A stretch of 12,548 nucleotides of DNA, from contig JBMZCV010000147.1 in NCBI GenBank assembly GCA_049613665.1, positions 1 to 12,548 of the forward strand. Reading direction: 5' to 3'. Source of the stretch: JBMZCV01 sp049613665 (lineage in GTDB: Bacteria; Bacteroidota; Bacteroidia; Chitinophagales; UBA2359). The notes under the pieces are model-generated. The model did not search any database. It was not told the DNA's origin and worked only from the letters and a program-made list of their open reading frames with translations. Numbering within the stretch: the stretch's first letter is position 1; the number at the start of each line of letters is the position of its first letter. The translations under genes were made by a program, and so were the position numbers. This document shows, piece after piece, positions 1 through 6,352 of this stretch.

Positions 1-6
1 CAAGAG

Positions 7-85
7 AAACATACTATTTTTCCACAAAAAAGGCCATAGAAATAGCAAATATTGGTCGCTTTATCCTAAAAAAAATAGTATGTTT
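7..85. repeat. 15-bp perfect inverted repeat with 49-bp spacer
   Basis: Positions 7-21 (AAACATACTATTTTT) are the exact reverse complement of 71-85. The 49-bp interior contains a weaker pair, GGCCA near 33 and TGGTC near 53. It lies past the 3' end of the minus-strand gene ending at 121, so it could be part of a terminator. The arms are A+T-rich and the loop is long, so a small mobile-element remnant is equally possible. The window edge prevents looking further left. Confidence 0.5.
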
Positions 86-102
86 AAATGTCCGAACTGT
101 TG

Positions 103-123
103 TTAAATAGTACTTGGTACTTA
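103..123 (+). repeat. 21-bp dispersed repeat, copy 1
   Basis: The core is the dyad AGTAC-TTG-GTACT at 110-122, preceded by TTAAAT. The reverse complement of 7380-7400 matches these 21 bases with a single mismatch in the dyad spacer. This copy overlaps the stop codon of the minus-strand RskA-C gene. Confidence 0.6.
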
Positions 124-675
124 AAAATCGCCTTTTACATAAATTTGACTCATTGTAGGCTGCTCTGCTCCTCTCGCCAGCTCCAAACTTACCGCAAAAG
201 CTTTGGGATTAGCCTCCATATTTTTTAGCCGAAAAAGATTATCCTTATCCGTCTGATGATTAAAAACGCCTAAGCTTTCGTACTTATTGTCGTTGTCGAT
301 TTGCCAGACTTGATATTGTTTGCCACCAGCAGGCACAGGCAAGCTATTGGCATCAATATAAGTAGTTTTAGCAGTTTTGTTCCAATATATCAAAGCCGAG
401 CTATTCGTTGCTTTTGCCGTTCCTTTCAAAAGACTAACTTTATTGTCGGCTTGCCTTATAATTTCTAAATTATCTTCAACTCGTTGTAAATCACCTTTCA
501 ACAAATTATATTGTTCTTTAATAATTTGCTTATCGCCATTGAGTTCTGCAATAATTTTATCGGTTTGCTGCAACTGATTCGTAAAATAAAAATTAGCCAA
601 CAAACTAATAGTCAATAAAATAGGCGTGATAATGCGAGCAAAACGAGCTGCGGAATGTTCTTGTTCTATGGACAT
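121..675 (-). CDS. Anti-sigma factor RskA C-terminal domain protein lacking the sigma-binding domain
   Basis: This 184-residue protein has about a dozen cytoplasmic residues, one membrane segment (about 13-31), a heptad-like coiled coil (about 34-76), and a periplasmic RskA-C domain (about 80-184). The family pattern is visible: YWN at 97-99, PAGGKQYQVW at 115-124, AFAVSLE at 159-165 and PTMSQIYVKG at 173-182. Full-length Bacteroidota relatives carry about 80 or more extra N-terminal residues (the zinc-finger-like anti-sigma domain), which are absent here. The preceding gene stops only 8 bp upstream, so the domain is not merely missed by the start choice. No ECF sigma gene lies inside the window. 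It is probably cotranscribed with the lipoprotein gene before it. Inference: it cannot bind a sigma factor in the usual way and may act as a membrane-anchored periplasmic sensor or structural remnant. The domain call is firm and the role is unknown. Confidence 0.82.
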   Translation of the reverse strand: MSIEQEHSAARFARIITPILLTISLLANFYFTNQLQQTDKIIAELNGDKQIIKEQYNLLKGDLQRVEDNLEIIRQADNKVSLLKGTAKATNSSALIYWNKTAKTTYIDANSLPVPAGGKQYQVWQIDNDNKYESLGVFNHQTDKDNLFRLKNMEANPKAFAVSLELARGAEQPTMSQIYVKGDF

Positions 676-683
676 AAAAGCTA

Positions 684-1190
684 CTATTTTGTATTGATAA
701 TTTTAATGATGTTTTTGTAAAACTGCTCAACTTTCTTTGGTGTGTCTTTCTGTTTATTTCCCCAACGCACGGTATGATTTAAGCCAACATCTTGCACCGT
801 AACATAATAGGTCATATTGCTAGGTTTGTTGTATTTGATGTTCTCAAAATTCAAAGCTTGCAATTCGTTATAAATTTTCGCTTGCTCTGCTTGGTTCAAA
901 ATCTTGACACTTTTATTAGTATTATTCAGTGTTTCGACCATTTGTACGTTGCCTGTTGGCAAAATCACATACATCGTATAAGCACCTGTTAGGCCTCCTC
1001 CTTCGCCAATCGAAATAGTATATTTGCTGATTTCTTCTAATGTTTTAGCTGTTGTTGTTTTTGGCGTTTCCACCAACTTATTGGGTGCTTTTTTGGGTGT
1101 GTTTATCTTTTCTTGTTGCTGTGTTTGCTGGTCACCATTGCACGAAATGATGCAAAACGAAAGGATAAATAATAATGTGGATAATCGCAT
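684..1190 (-). CDS. Hypothetical lipoprotein
   Basis: This is a 168-residue exported protein. Residues 1-16 form a lipoprotein signal peptide ending in a lipobox (IISC, with acylated Cys at 17), so it should be anchored in the envelope. Residues 18-50 are a Gln/Lys/Thr-rich low-complexity linker. The C-terminal part (about 52-168) is a compact mixed domain containing YTMYVILPTGNVQMVE and a later NMTYYVTVQD strand, which resembles small uncharacterised Bacteroidota lipoproteins. I do not recognise a named family. It is the first gene of a likely two-gene unit with the RskA-C gene 8 bp downstream. A perfect TATCTTTG -7 box sits about 45 bp upstream. Confidence 0.8.
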   Translation of the reverse strand: MRLSTLLFILSFCIISCNGDQQTQQQEKINTPKKAPNKLVETPKTTTAKTLEEISKYTISIGEGGGLTGAYTMYVILPTGNVQMVETLNNTNKSVKILNQAEQAKIYNELQALNFENIKYNKPSNMTYYVTVQDVGLNHTVRWGNKQKDTPKKVEQFYKNIIKIINTK

Positions 1191-1233
1191 TTTTTTTGTA
1201 ATATTGGTAATAGAATATTTATTTTGAGGTAGG

Positions 1234-1241
1234 CAAAGATA
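1234..1241 (-). promoter_or_regulatory. Candidate -7 box of the lipoprotein/RskA-C unit
   Basis: On the minus strand this reads TATCTTTG, an exact match to the Bacteroidota -7 consensus TAnnTTTG, 43 bp upstream of the start at 1190. I found no convincing TTG -33 box at the expected distance, so the assignment rests on the -7 element alone. Confidence 0.45.
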
Positions 1242-1266
1242 GGCATTTATTTTTTAGCTTGATATT

Positions 1267-1473
1267 TTATTTTGCCAATAAATCTTTTGGAGAAATATTC
1301 AAAATATCTGCAATTTTAAATAAAGTTGGTAGAGAAGGTTGCATATCATTAGTACACCATCTTGATACCGTAGATTTATCTTTTCCAATTTGTTCTGACA
1401 GCCATTTACTAGACTTTTCCTGCTCGGCTAAAATTACTTTTATACGATTATAGTTTTTTTTATTTCTTTTCAT
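1267..1473 (-). CDS. Small XRE-family transcriptional regulator, probable controller of the R-M module
   Basis: This 68-residue protein is essentially one helix-turn-helix domain of the Cro/C1 (XRE) type. The N-terminus is basic (MKRNKKNYNR). The HTH runs from about 23 to 39 (WLSEQIGKDKSTVSRW), with the conserved PSLPTLFKIADIL helix at 46-58 and the ending SPKDLL typical of the family. Small stand-alone XRE proteins of this size beside restriction genes are known as C (controller) proteins. Here it is divergent from the endonuclease gene, with 115 bp between the starts. Inference: it binds in that interval and times or limits restriction gene expression. DNA-binding identity is confident; the controller role rests on context. 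Confidence 0.85.
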   Translation of the reverse strand: MKRNKKNYNRIKVILAEQEKSSKWLSEQIGKDKSTVSRWCTNDMQPSLPTLFKIADILNISPKDLLAK

Positions 1474-1588
1474 GAAAATAAATTTGCGTTAAACGAAACT
1501 TTATTGTATTTTATAGTTCATGCTACTAAAGTAATAAAATTTTGCCAAAATAAATTCTTTTCTTTGTATTTCAAGAAAAGAAAAAGAT
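1474..1588. promoter_or_regulatory. Divergent control region between the XRE gene and the R-M operon
   Basis: Leftward, a candidate promoter for the XRE gene is TTG (plus-strand 1572-1574) with an 18-bp spacer to TTATTTTG (plus-strand 1546-1553), one mismatch from TAnnTTTG. Rightward, AAATTTTG at 1537-1544 is also one mismatch from consensus, so the two promoters would lie almost back to back. Two dyads could be operators: CGTT-A-AACG at 1487-1495 and ATTTTAT/ATAAAAT at 1508-1514 and 1534-1540. All are A+T-rich and could arise by chance, so individual sites are tentative. Confidence 0.35.
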
Positions 1589-2152
1589 ATGAAACAATTA
1601 GAAGAAAAGCTAAATATAGTTTTAAAGAAATATGCCAAAAATTTCAGCAAAAAAACTTATACTGATAAATATAAAGAGACCGATATTTTAATGAAAGCTT
1701 TTGGTATTACCCAAATACTAAAAAGAGAAAATAAGCAATATTGGGGAAGAGAATTAGGAAAATGTTGGGAAAACCTTTTAAGAGATTTATTTGAAGCTAC
1801 TTCTAAAGAGTTTGAATTACCTCGAAAAATAAAAGGTGGTGAGCCAGCCGATTTTTTTGTAGGAAAAGATGCCATTGATACAAAATATCGAGTTGGTTCT
1901 GGTGATTCTGGTACACTCAAAAAATTTGAACAATATGGCAAACTTCTACAAAAAGAAGGCTATCAACCTATTTTGTTATTTTTAAGAAATGATAATTTAA
2001 GAGCCGCTATTAGCAAAATGGAAGCAGGTGGTTGGATTATTTTAACAGGAGATGATACTTTTAAATATATCAAAGAAAAAACAAATTTTGACCTCAAAAC
2101 TTGGCTTATTAATTTAGAAAAATTAGAAACCTTCAAAATAAAAAGACCATGA
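1589..2152 (+). CDS. Type II restriction endonuclease, ApaLI-like
   Basis: This 187-residue protein resembles the ApaLI restriction endonuclease family (ApaLI itself cuts GTGCAC). Recognisable blocks are YWGRELGKCWE at 51-61, a candidate PD-(D/E)xK nuclease core EPADF at 85-89 followed by AIDTKYR at 95-101 (D88, D97 and K99 would be catalytic), GSGDSGTLKKF at 103-113, and a C-terminal AGGWIILTGDDTF block at 146-158. Length and layout suit an intact single-domain enzyme. Its TGA overlaps the ATG of the methyltransferase gene in ATGA, implying one operon with coupled translation and restriction encoded before modification. Two 60-base lines checked in this gene have 35/120 G+C, against 47/120 for two lines in fabI, consistent with but not proving transfer. 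The family was recalled from memory, and the actual target site may differ. Confidence 0.78.
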   Translation: MKQLEEKLNIVLKKYAKNFSKKTYTDKYKETDILMKAFGITQILKRENKQYWGRELGKCWENLLRDLFEATSKEFELPRKIKGGEPADFFVGKDAIDTKYRVGSGDSGTLKKFEQYGKLLQKEGYQPILLFLRNDNLRAAISKMEAGGWIILTGDDTFKYIKEKTNFDLKTWLINLEKLETFKIKRP

Positions 2153-3081
2153 AACTAGATTTAAACAAAGTTAATTTAGGCGATTGTATTGATGTAATGC
2201 GAACTTTTCCTGAAAATAGCATTGCTTGCTGCATTACCGACCCACCATACAATTACGAATTTATCGGACACAAATGGAATGATGCTGAAGTAAAACGCAG
2301 AACAGAAAGGATAAAAAATAGCAAAACAATGGTCAAAAATATTCCGTATGGAAGTGGTTTGTCTGGTGGCGTGCGAAATAAAAGATGGTATGAAAAAAAT
2401 AGAAACAACGACCTTGAATATATGAAATGGAGCGAAAAATGGACAACAGAACTATTTAGAATTTGCAAAGCTGGTGCAAGTGTTGCTGTTTTTAATAGTG
2501 CGAGGTCTATTGCTCATGTTCAAATAGCCTTAGAAAATAGTGGTTTTTATACAAGAGATGTGTTGGTATATAGACGAAATTCTGGCATTCCTAGAGGATT
2601 AAACTTGGAAAAAAAGTTAGAAAAAATGGGCGTTTCCAATTCAGAAAAATGGCACGGTTGGCATAGTGCTTTTCGAAACGAATGGGAAGCAATTGTTTTG
2701 GTACAAAAACCTTTAATCAACAATTATTGGAAAACTTTGCAGACTACGAATGTCGGCGTTTTCAAAACAGTAAATACTGATGGCTCTTTTCAATCCAATA
2801 TTTTAGAGAATTTGAGTAAAAAAGACAAGTCCGAAAAATATAAGCATTGCACCGTAAAGCCATTGAGATTAATCAAAAAGTTGGTAGATACTTTAGTGCC
2901 TTTACACAAAGAAAATGTCGTTTTAGATCCATTTGCAGGCAGTGGCACTACATTGGTTGCAGCTCAAGAACTTGGTTTCGATTTTGTAGGCATTGAAATT
3001 GAAGCAAATTATATTCCGATTATCGAAGAAAGATTGAAAAAAAGCGAAGCCTACCAAAAAACTCATGCTTCGCTTTTTTAA
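2149..3081 (+). CDS. Type II DNA methyltransferase, beta class, probable N6-adenine
   Basis: This 310-residue enzyme should transfer a methyl group from SAM to the cognate restriction site, protecting host DNA. Motif IV is DPPY at 31-34, and DPPY rather than SPPY favours adenine-N6. The X-type block HCTVKPL is at 233-239, the SAM-binding motif I DPFAGSGTT at 260-268, and the next strand FVGIEIE ends near 285. The order IV then X/I marks the beta class. The variable region at about 40-230 would hold the target recognition segment. The gene is complete and starts inside the endonuclease stop (ATGA). Its last codons are part of a hairpin with a T-run, so the terminator is built into the coding end. 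Function is confident; the recognition sequence is not deducible. Confidence 0.9.
   Translation: MKLDLNKVNLGDCIDVMRTFPENSIACCITDPPYNYEFIGHKWNDAEVKRRTERIKNSKTMVKNIPYGSGLSGGVRNKRWYEKNRNNDLEYMKWSEKWTTELFRICKAGASVAVFNSARSIAHVQIALENSGFYTRDVLVYRRNSGIPRGLNLEKKLEKMGVSNSEKWHGWHSAFRNEWEAIVLVQKPLINNYWKTLQTTNVGVFKTVNTDGSFQSNILENLSKKDKSEKYKHCTVKPLRLIKKLVDTLVPLHKENVVLDPFAGSGTTLVAAQELGFDFVGIEIEANYIPIIEERLKKSEAYQKTHASLF
3037..3079. terminator. Bidirectional terminator inside the methyltransferase 3' end
   Basis: AGCGAAGC at 3043-3050 pairs with GCTTCGCT at 3067-3074 around a 16-base loop. The stem is flanked by an A-run (3037-3043) and a T-run (3074-3079), so it presents a U-tract in both directions. It serves the rightward R-M operon, whose TAA is at 3079-3081, and the leftward fabI, which ends at 3091. 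Confidence 0.75.
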
Positions 3082-3090
3082 TCAAATATT

Positions 3091-3894
3091 TTATTTCTCC
3101 AACAAAAGCGGACTCATGCCCATACACGAAAAACCGCCATCGTGATACAGATTTTGCATTGTTACCATGCGTGTTAAATCCGAAAAAAGCGTAATGCAAT
3201 AGTCGGCACAAGAATCGGCAGAAGCATTGCCTAGTGGCGACATTTTATCGGCATAATCCAGAAAATCGGCAAAACTTTTGATACCTTTTCCAGCCGTTGT
3301 GGGCGTTGGTGATTGCGAAATAGTATTTACTCGCACCTTGTTTTTGATGCCATAATGATAGCCAAAACTACGAGCAATAGACTCTAAAGTTGCTTTTGCA
3401 TCTGCCATATCGCTATAATCTGGGAAAATGCGTTGGGCTGCAATATAGCTCAAAGCCAACACCGAACCACCAGCATTGATAGCGTCCATTTGATAAGCCG
3501 TTTGCAATGTTCTATGAAACGACATGGCAGATACATCTAATGTTTTGTGATAAAAATCGTAGTTCAAATTGGTGTATGCTTTCTTTTTTCGCACATTTGG
3601 CGACATACCGATAGCGTGTAATACAAAATCGATTTTTCCGCCCAAAACTTCCATAGATTGCTCAAAAAGCTGTTGTAAATCTTCCATCTTAGTAGCATCA
3701 GCCGCAATTACTTTCGCATCGCAAATGTTTCCCAACTCTTTGATATTGCCAAAACGCATCGCCACTTTTGCATTTGTGAGCGTAAAAGTAGCACCTTCTT
3801 CTTTCGCTCGCAAGGCTACTTTCCATGCCAATGAGTTTTCATCTAAAGCTCCGAAAATAATGCCTCTTTTGCCTGCCAATAATTGATTTCCCAT
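3091..3894 (-). CDS. fabI: Enoyl-[acyl-carrier-protein] reductase (NADH), FabI type
   Basis: FabI reduces trans-2-enoyl-ACP to acyl-ACP, the last step of each cycle of type II fatty-acid synthesis in the cytoplasm. The 267-residue protein is a short-chain dehydrogenase-fold enzyme. It shows the nucleotide-binding N-terminus GKRGIIFGALDENSLAWK (8-25), the adenine-contact segment around D66-A67-T68, HAIGMSPN at 93-100, and the FabI catalytic signature Y150 and Y160-x6-K167 (YIAAQRIFPDY then SDMADAK). SQSPTPTTAGKGIK follows at 193-206, and LYHDGGFSCMGMS closes the fold. It is a close match to Bacteroidota FabI proteins, full length, with ATG start MGNQLLAGKRG. It is monocistronic here, between the R-M operon (convergent) and a divergent membrane gene, with a good -7 box upstream. 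Confidence 0.97.
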   Translation of the reverse strand: MGNQLLAGKRGIIFGALDENSLAWKVALRAKEEGATFTLTNAKVAMRFGNIKELGNICDAKVIAADATKMEDLQQLFEQSMEVLGGKIDFVLHAIGMSPNVRKKKAYTNLNYDFYHKTLDVSAMSFHRTLQTAYQMDAINAGGSVLALSYIAAQRIFPDYSDMADAKATLESIARSFGYHYGIKNKVRVNTISQSPTPTTAGKGIKSFADFLDYADKMSPLGNASADSCADYCITLFSDLTRMVTMQNLYHDGGFSCMGMSPLLLEK

Positions 3895-3934
3895 ATTTGT
3901 TATTCTGTTTTTTTAGCTAAAAAAATGATTGTTG

Positions 3935-3942
3935 CAAAGATA
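3935..3942 (-). promoter_or_regulatory. Candidate -7 box of fabI
   Basis: The minus strand reads TATCTTTG, an exact TAnnTTTG match 40 bp upstream of the fabI ATG. The only nearby -33-like TTTG (plus-strand CAAA at 3958-3961) is at a short 15-bp spacing, so the -33 element is uncertain. It is the same octamer as at 1234-1241. Confidence 0.5.
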
Positions 3943-4043
3943 CAAAAAAGCTTTTGGCAAATAAGAGTCAAAGCCGCAAAACATTTTGAGCCATATTTTG
4001 AATAAAAAAATGATGAAGCCTACCTTTTGTAACAAAATCTCGT

Positions 4044-4062
4044 TATTTCAGAAACTGAAATA
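4044..4062. promoter_or_regulatory. Perfect 8-bp-arm dyad upstream of the membrane-fusion gene
   Basis: TATTTCAG-AAA-CTGAAATA has 8-bp perfect arms with a 3-base centre, 39 bp upstream of the ATG at 4102 and just after a weak TACCTTTTG promoter-like string at 4021-4029. Its size and place fit an operator for a dimeric repressor or a leader hairpin. No T-run follows, which speaks against a terminator. Confidence 0.35.
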
Positions 4063-4101
4063 GTAAAAAATCTTATATTATTCCTTTTTTAAATAAATAT
4101 C

Positions 4102-5058
4102 ATGAGAAACAAAAACATTTTCAACTACATTTTCCTCGTCGGATTAGTTATTTTAATCATCAATGACCATTTCTTGAAAGAAGCTTTGGGCAATTGGTTT
4201 ACAGGCAAACTATCGGATTTTGCGGGCTTGCTTATTTTTCCGCTATTTCTAAAATATTTGTTCGATACCACCAACCGCAAAGCCATTTTTATCACACTTA
4301 CAGGGTTTCTTTTTTGGAAATCGCCATTTTCGCAAACATTCATTGATGGATTTAATACTATTTCGGCTTTTCAAATAGGAAGAGTCATAGATTATTCCGA
4401 TTTTTTGGCCTTTCTTATTTTACCTTTTTCATTTTATGTATTGAAAAATATCGAAAAATACACTATCAAATTGCCTCACTTCAATTTTCAAAACAAATGG
4501 GCGGTAAACAGTCTTTTATGTATTTCATTTGTGGCTTTTACGGCTACTTCTCAAGATGAAGATGGTTTTATTGAACCTGAATCGTTAATTTCGCTTGCTT
4601 GTACTTCTGCTCCGTTTGAAGCACAAGTAGGAAATGGAAATATTTTTATTCCAACTATCTTTACACCAGACGGAAATGGTATTAACGATTTTTTTCAAAT
4701 ATCTGCCGACTCCAATATTTTGCAAATTGATACTTTCACAATTATTCATTTTACTAGCTTCGATACAGTATTTCATCAGCTAAATATAAGCGATATTATT
4801 CCTACAAATGGTTTTGATGGTGTTGTAAACGATACTATCAGAGCAGGATATTATGCCTATGTAATTGTTGTTACTTCCGATAATGGTGTAAGTCAGTCAT
4901 TTACAGGAGAACTTACAAGTATTCCGTGTCAAGATACTTTAGGTTTGCCAAGGCCTCAAAATCTGGATAATTGTGCTTTTTCAACGCAACACGATTTCAT
5001 AAATGGCTATGATTCTACGATAGAATCTAACGAAGCCTTAGATTGTTTTATTGATTAA
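4102..5058 (+). CDS. Multi-pass membrane protein fused to a gliding-motility/T9SS type B-like domain
   Basis: This 318-residue protein has two parts. Residues 1-150 are a membrane domain with hydrophobic segments at about 8-22, 38-54, 60-72, 99-115 and 134-149. It carries the conserved string NDHFLKE (21-27) and TGKLSDFAGLLIFP (34-47), plus DYSDFLAF (97-104). This pattern occurs in an uncharacterised bacterial membrane family. Residues 179-275 resemble the CHU_C/T9SS type B C-terminal domain: NIFIPTIFTPDGNGINDFF (180-198), then GFDG (237-240), then GYYAYVIVV (249-257). A 43-residue tail with two cysteines follows, whereas such domains normally sit at the extreme C-terminus. Inference: the domain is tethered in the periplasm rather than being exported cargo. 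The gene is monocistronic, with dyad DNA upstream and a strong palindrome downstream. Function unknown. Confidence 0.85.
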   Translation: MRNKNIFNYIFLVGLVILIINDHFLKEALGNWFTGKLSDFAGLLIFPLFLKYLFDTTNRKAIFITLTGFLFWKSPFSQTFIDGFNTISAFQIGRVIDYSDFLAFLILPFSFYVLKNIEKYTIKLPHFNFQNKWAVNSLLCISFVAFTATSQDEDGFIEPESLISLACTSAPFEAQVGNGNIFIPTIFTPDGNGINDFFQISADSNILQIDTFTIIHFTSFDTVFHQLNISDIIPTNGFDGVVNDTIRAGYYAYVIVVTSDNGVSQSFTGELTSIPCQDTLGLPRPQNLDNCAFSTQHDFINGYDSTIESNEALDCFID

Positions 5059-5080
5059 ACAAAATTTAAACAACCTCTAA

Positions 5081-5124
5081 AAATTCGAAAAGCCATTATA
5101 ATATTATAATGGCTTTTCGAATTT
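5081..5124. terminator. 44-bp perfect palindrome, probable bidirectional terminator
   Basis: Positions 5081-5102 are the exact reverse complement of 5103-5124, giving 22-bp arms with no spacer. The core AAAAGCCATT/AATGGCTTTT supplies the G+C part. It lies between two convergent genes (ends at 5058 and 5132), the expected place for a shared terminator. The following plus-strand bases are an A-run rather than a long T-run, so termination would rely on T residues within the stem. Confidence 0.65.
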
Positions 5125-5131
5125 AAAAAAA

Positions 5132-6115
5132 CTATTTTTTCCTAAATACAAACTCTACTGTTGCTCCTTTTCCCAAAGCCGATTCGATAGCATCGGAAAT
5201 AACGAAAAGCGGATAGGAAAGTGTAAAAAAGCTGCGTTGAGCAAACAAACTTACTTTTGAATGTCCATTGACATACTCTTTGTTTCCTTTCAAATGTTCG
5301 TATAAAAGTTCTCGTTTTTTATTCATCAAGTTGAGCAAACTTTGCTGCATTCCGAAAGGATTTTGCTCGGTACAAAAATGAGTTTCTTTCACAAGTTCGA
5401 AGCCATAGCTTTTCATTTCGTTTACAAAATCTTTGGGTTTGAAGAAAAATAAATGGCGAGGCGGATCGAGATGCAGCCATTTTCCTTTAAACATTTTGCT
5501 TTGTAGGCTATCAATATTCGGAAACGACATTAATAAAATACCATCTTTTTTCAGAATTTTGCTAGCTATTTCCAACGTTTCGATAGGTTCATCTAGGTGT
5601 TCAAAAACGTGAAAAAGCGTTATTGCATCAAGGCTTTCAGCTTCAAAATCGCCATGCTCTAAGCGGCCTTTTTTCAGGTTTATTTGCGGAATAGCCGCTG
5701 CTCGTTCTGCCGCTTTGCCTGCCAACTCTACGCCAAAAGCTTCGTAGTTTCCTTCTTTCAACAAATATTGCAAAAAACGGCCATTGCCACAGCCAATATC
5801 TAATACTTTGGCTGGAGCAGCGACATATTTTTTTATCAATCTGGCTCTTTTTCCTCTAAAAAAATCCAAGACTTTTTCTATAAAAGGACTAAATTTATCG
5901 TCTTGTTCGCCATAATACGATTCGCTATATGCCCTTTCTAGTTGGGCAGCCGTTGGGCGAGGATGCAAATACATAGCTTGACATTGCACACATTGATGCA
6001 CCTGAAATTTGTCGCCATACATATCTTCGGTGTCATATAAAGAAAAACTACCTTTTTGTTTGCAATAGCCACAAGTTGCTGTTACATCAGCTTTTTTTTG
6101 TTTTTGTGTTGGCAT
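5132..6115 (-). CDS. Class I SAM-dependent methyltransferase with N-terminal zinc ribbon
   Basis: This 327-residue protein begins with a probable zinc-binding ribbon, C15-x2-C18 and C42-x2-C45, ending in the common MYLHPRP string (48-54). The methyltransferase domain follows: motif I VLDIGCGNG at 104-112, an acidic SAM-ribose contact at E130, and the motif FHVFEHLDEP at 168-177 seen in Methyltransf_23-type enzymes. SFPNIDSLQSKMFKGKW and DPPRHLFFF (about 197-225) are also typical. A hydrophobic stretch at about 290-312 may associate with membrane. Relatives are often annotated only as methyltransferases of unknown substrate. Members with the four-cysteine ribbon and PRHL block occur in cell-envelope sugar and lipid contexts, but no such neighbour is present here. 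Fold and cofactor are confident; the substrate is unknown. Confidence 0.9.
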   Translation of the reverse strand: MPTQKQKKADVTATCGYCKQKGSFSLYDTEDMYGDKFQVHQCVQCQAMYLHPRPTAAQLERAYSESYYGEQDDKFSPFIEKVLDFFRGKRARLIKKYVAAPAKVLDIGCGNGRFLQYLLKEGNYEAFGVELAGKAAERAAAIPQINLKKGRLEHGDFEAESLDAITLFHVFEHLDEPIETLEIASKILKKDGILLMSFPNIDSLQSKMFKGKWLHLDPPRHLFFFKPKDFVNEMKSYGFELVKETHFCTEQNPFGMQQSLLNLMNKKRELLYEHLKGNKEYVNGHSKVSLFAQRSFFTLSYPLFVISDAIESALGKGATVEFVFRKK

Positions 6116-6210
6116 AAAAATATTTCTTGATTGTATTTTTTAGAGACTTTTTGGCTTTTTTTCAAACCAAAATATAAAACTTAAACTGTATTTTATTGAG
6201 AAAGCAAAAA

Positions 6211-6250
6211 AAAGGCCAATACGATGGTATTTCAAGGTATTGGCTTTTCT
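6211..6250 (-). terminator. Intrinsic terminator of the DUF6427-like gene
   Basis: GCCAATAC at 6215-6222 pairs perfectly with GTATTGGC at 6237-6244 around a 14-base loop. Read leftward, the stem is followed by a T-rich run (complement of the A-run at 6206-6213). It lies about 105 bp past the stop at 6353. A shorter T-run on the other side may let it work both ways, but no rightward gene is nearby. Confidence 0.65.
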
Positions 6251-6352
6251 TGTGTATAAATTCTTTTAGTTTTTTTGTAACTAATTGGTACATTGTAAAG
6301 TAAGTTTCTTCAAATTTTCAAGCTATGAGAAATAATTATTGTATTAGCTTCA

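Noticed and set aside
1267..3081. A larger multi-gene defence island
   Set aside because: Only the three R-M genes are present. The flanking genes (lipoprotein and fabI) are ordinary, and no integrase, toxin, helicase or other defence gene is visible.
3569..3886. 105-codon plus-strand reading frame
   Set aside because: It is antisense to fabI, whose protein is unmistakable.
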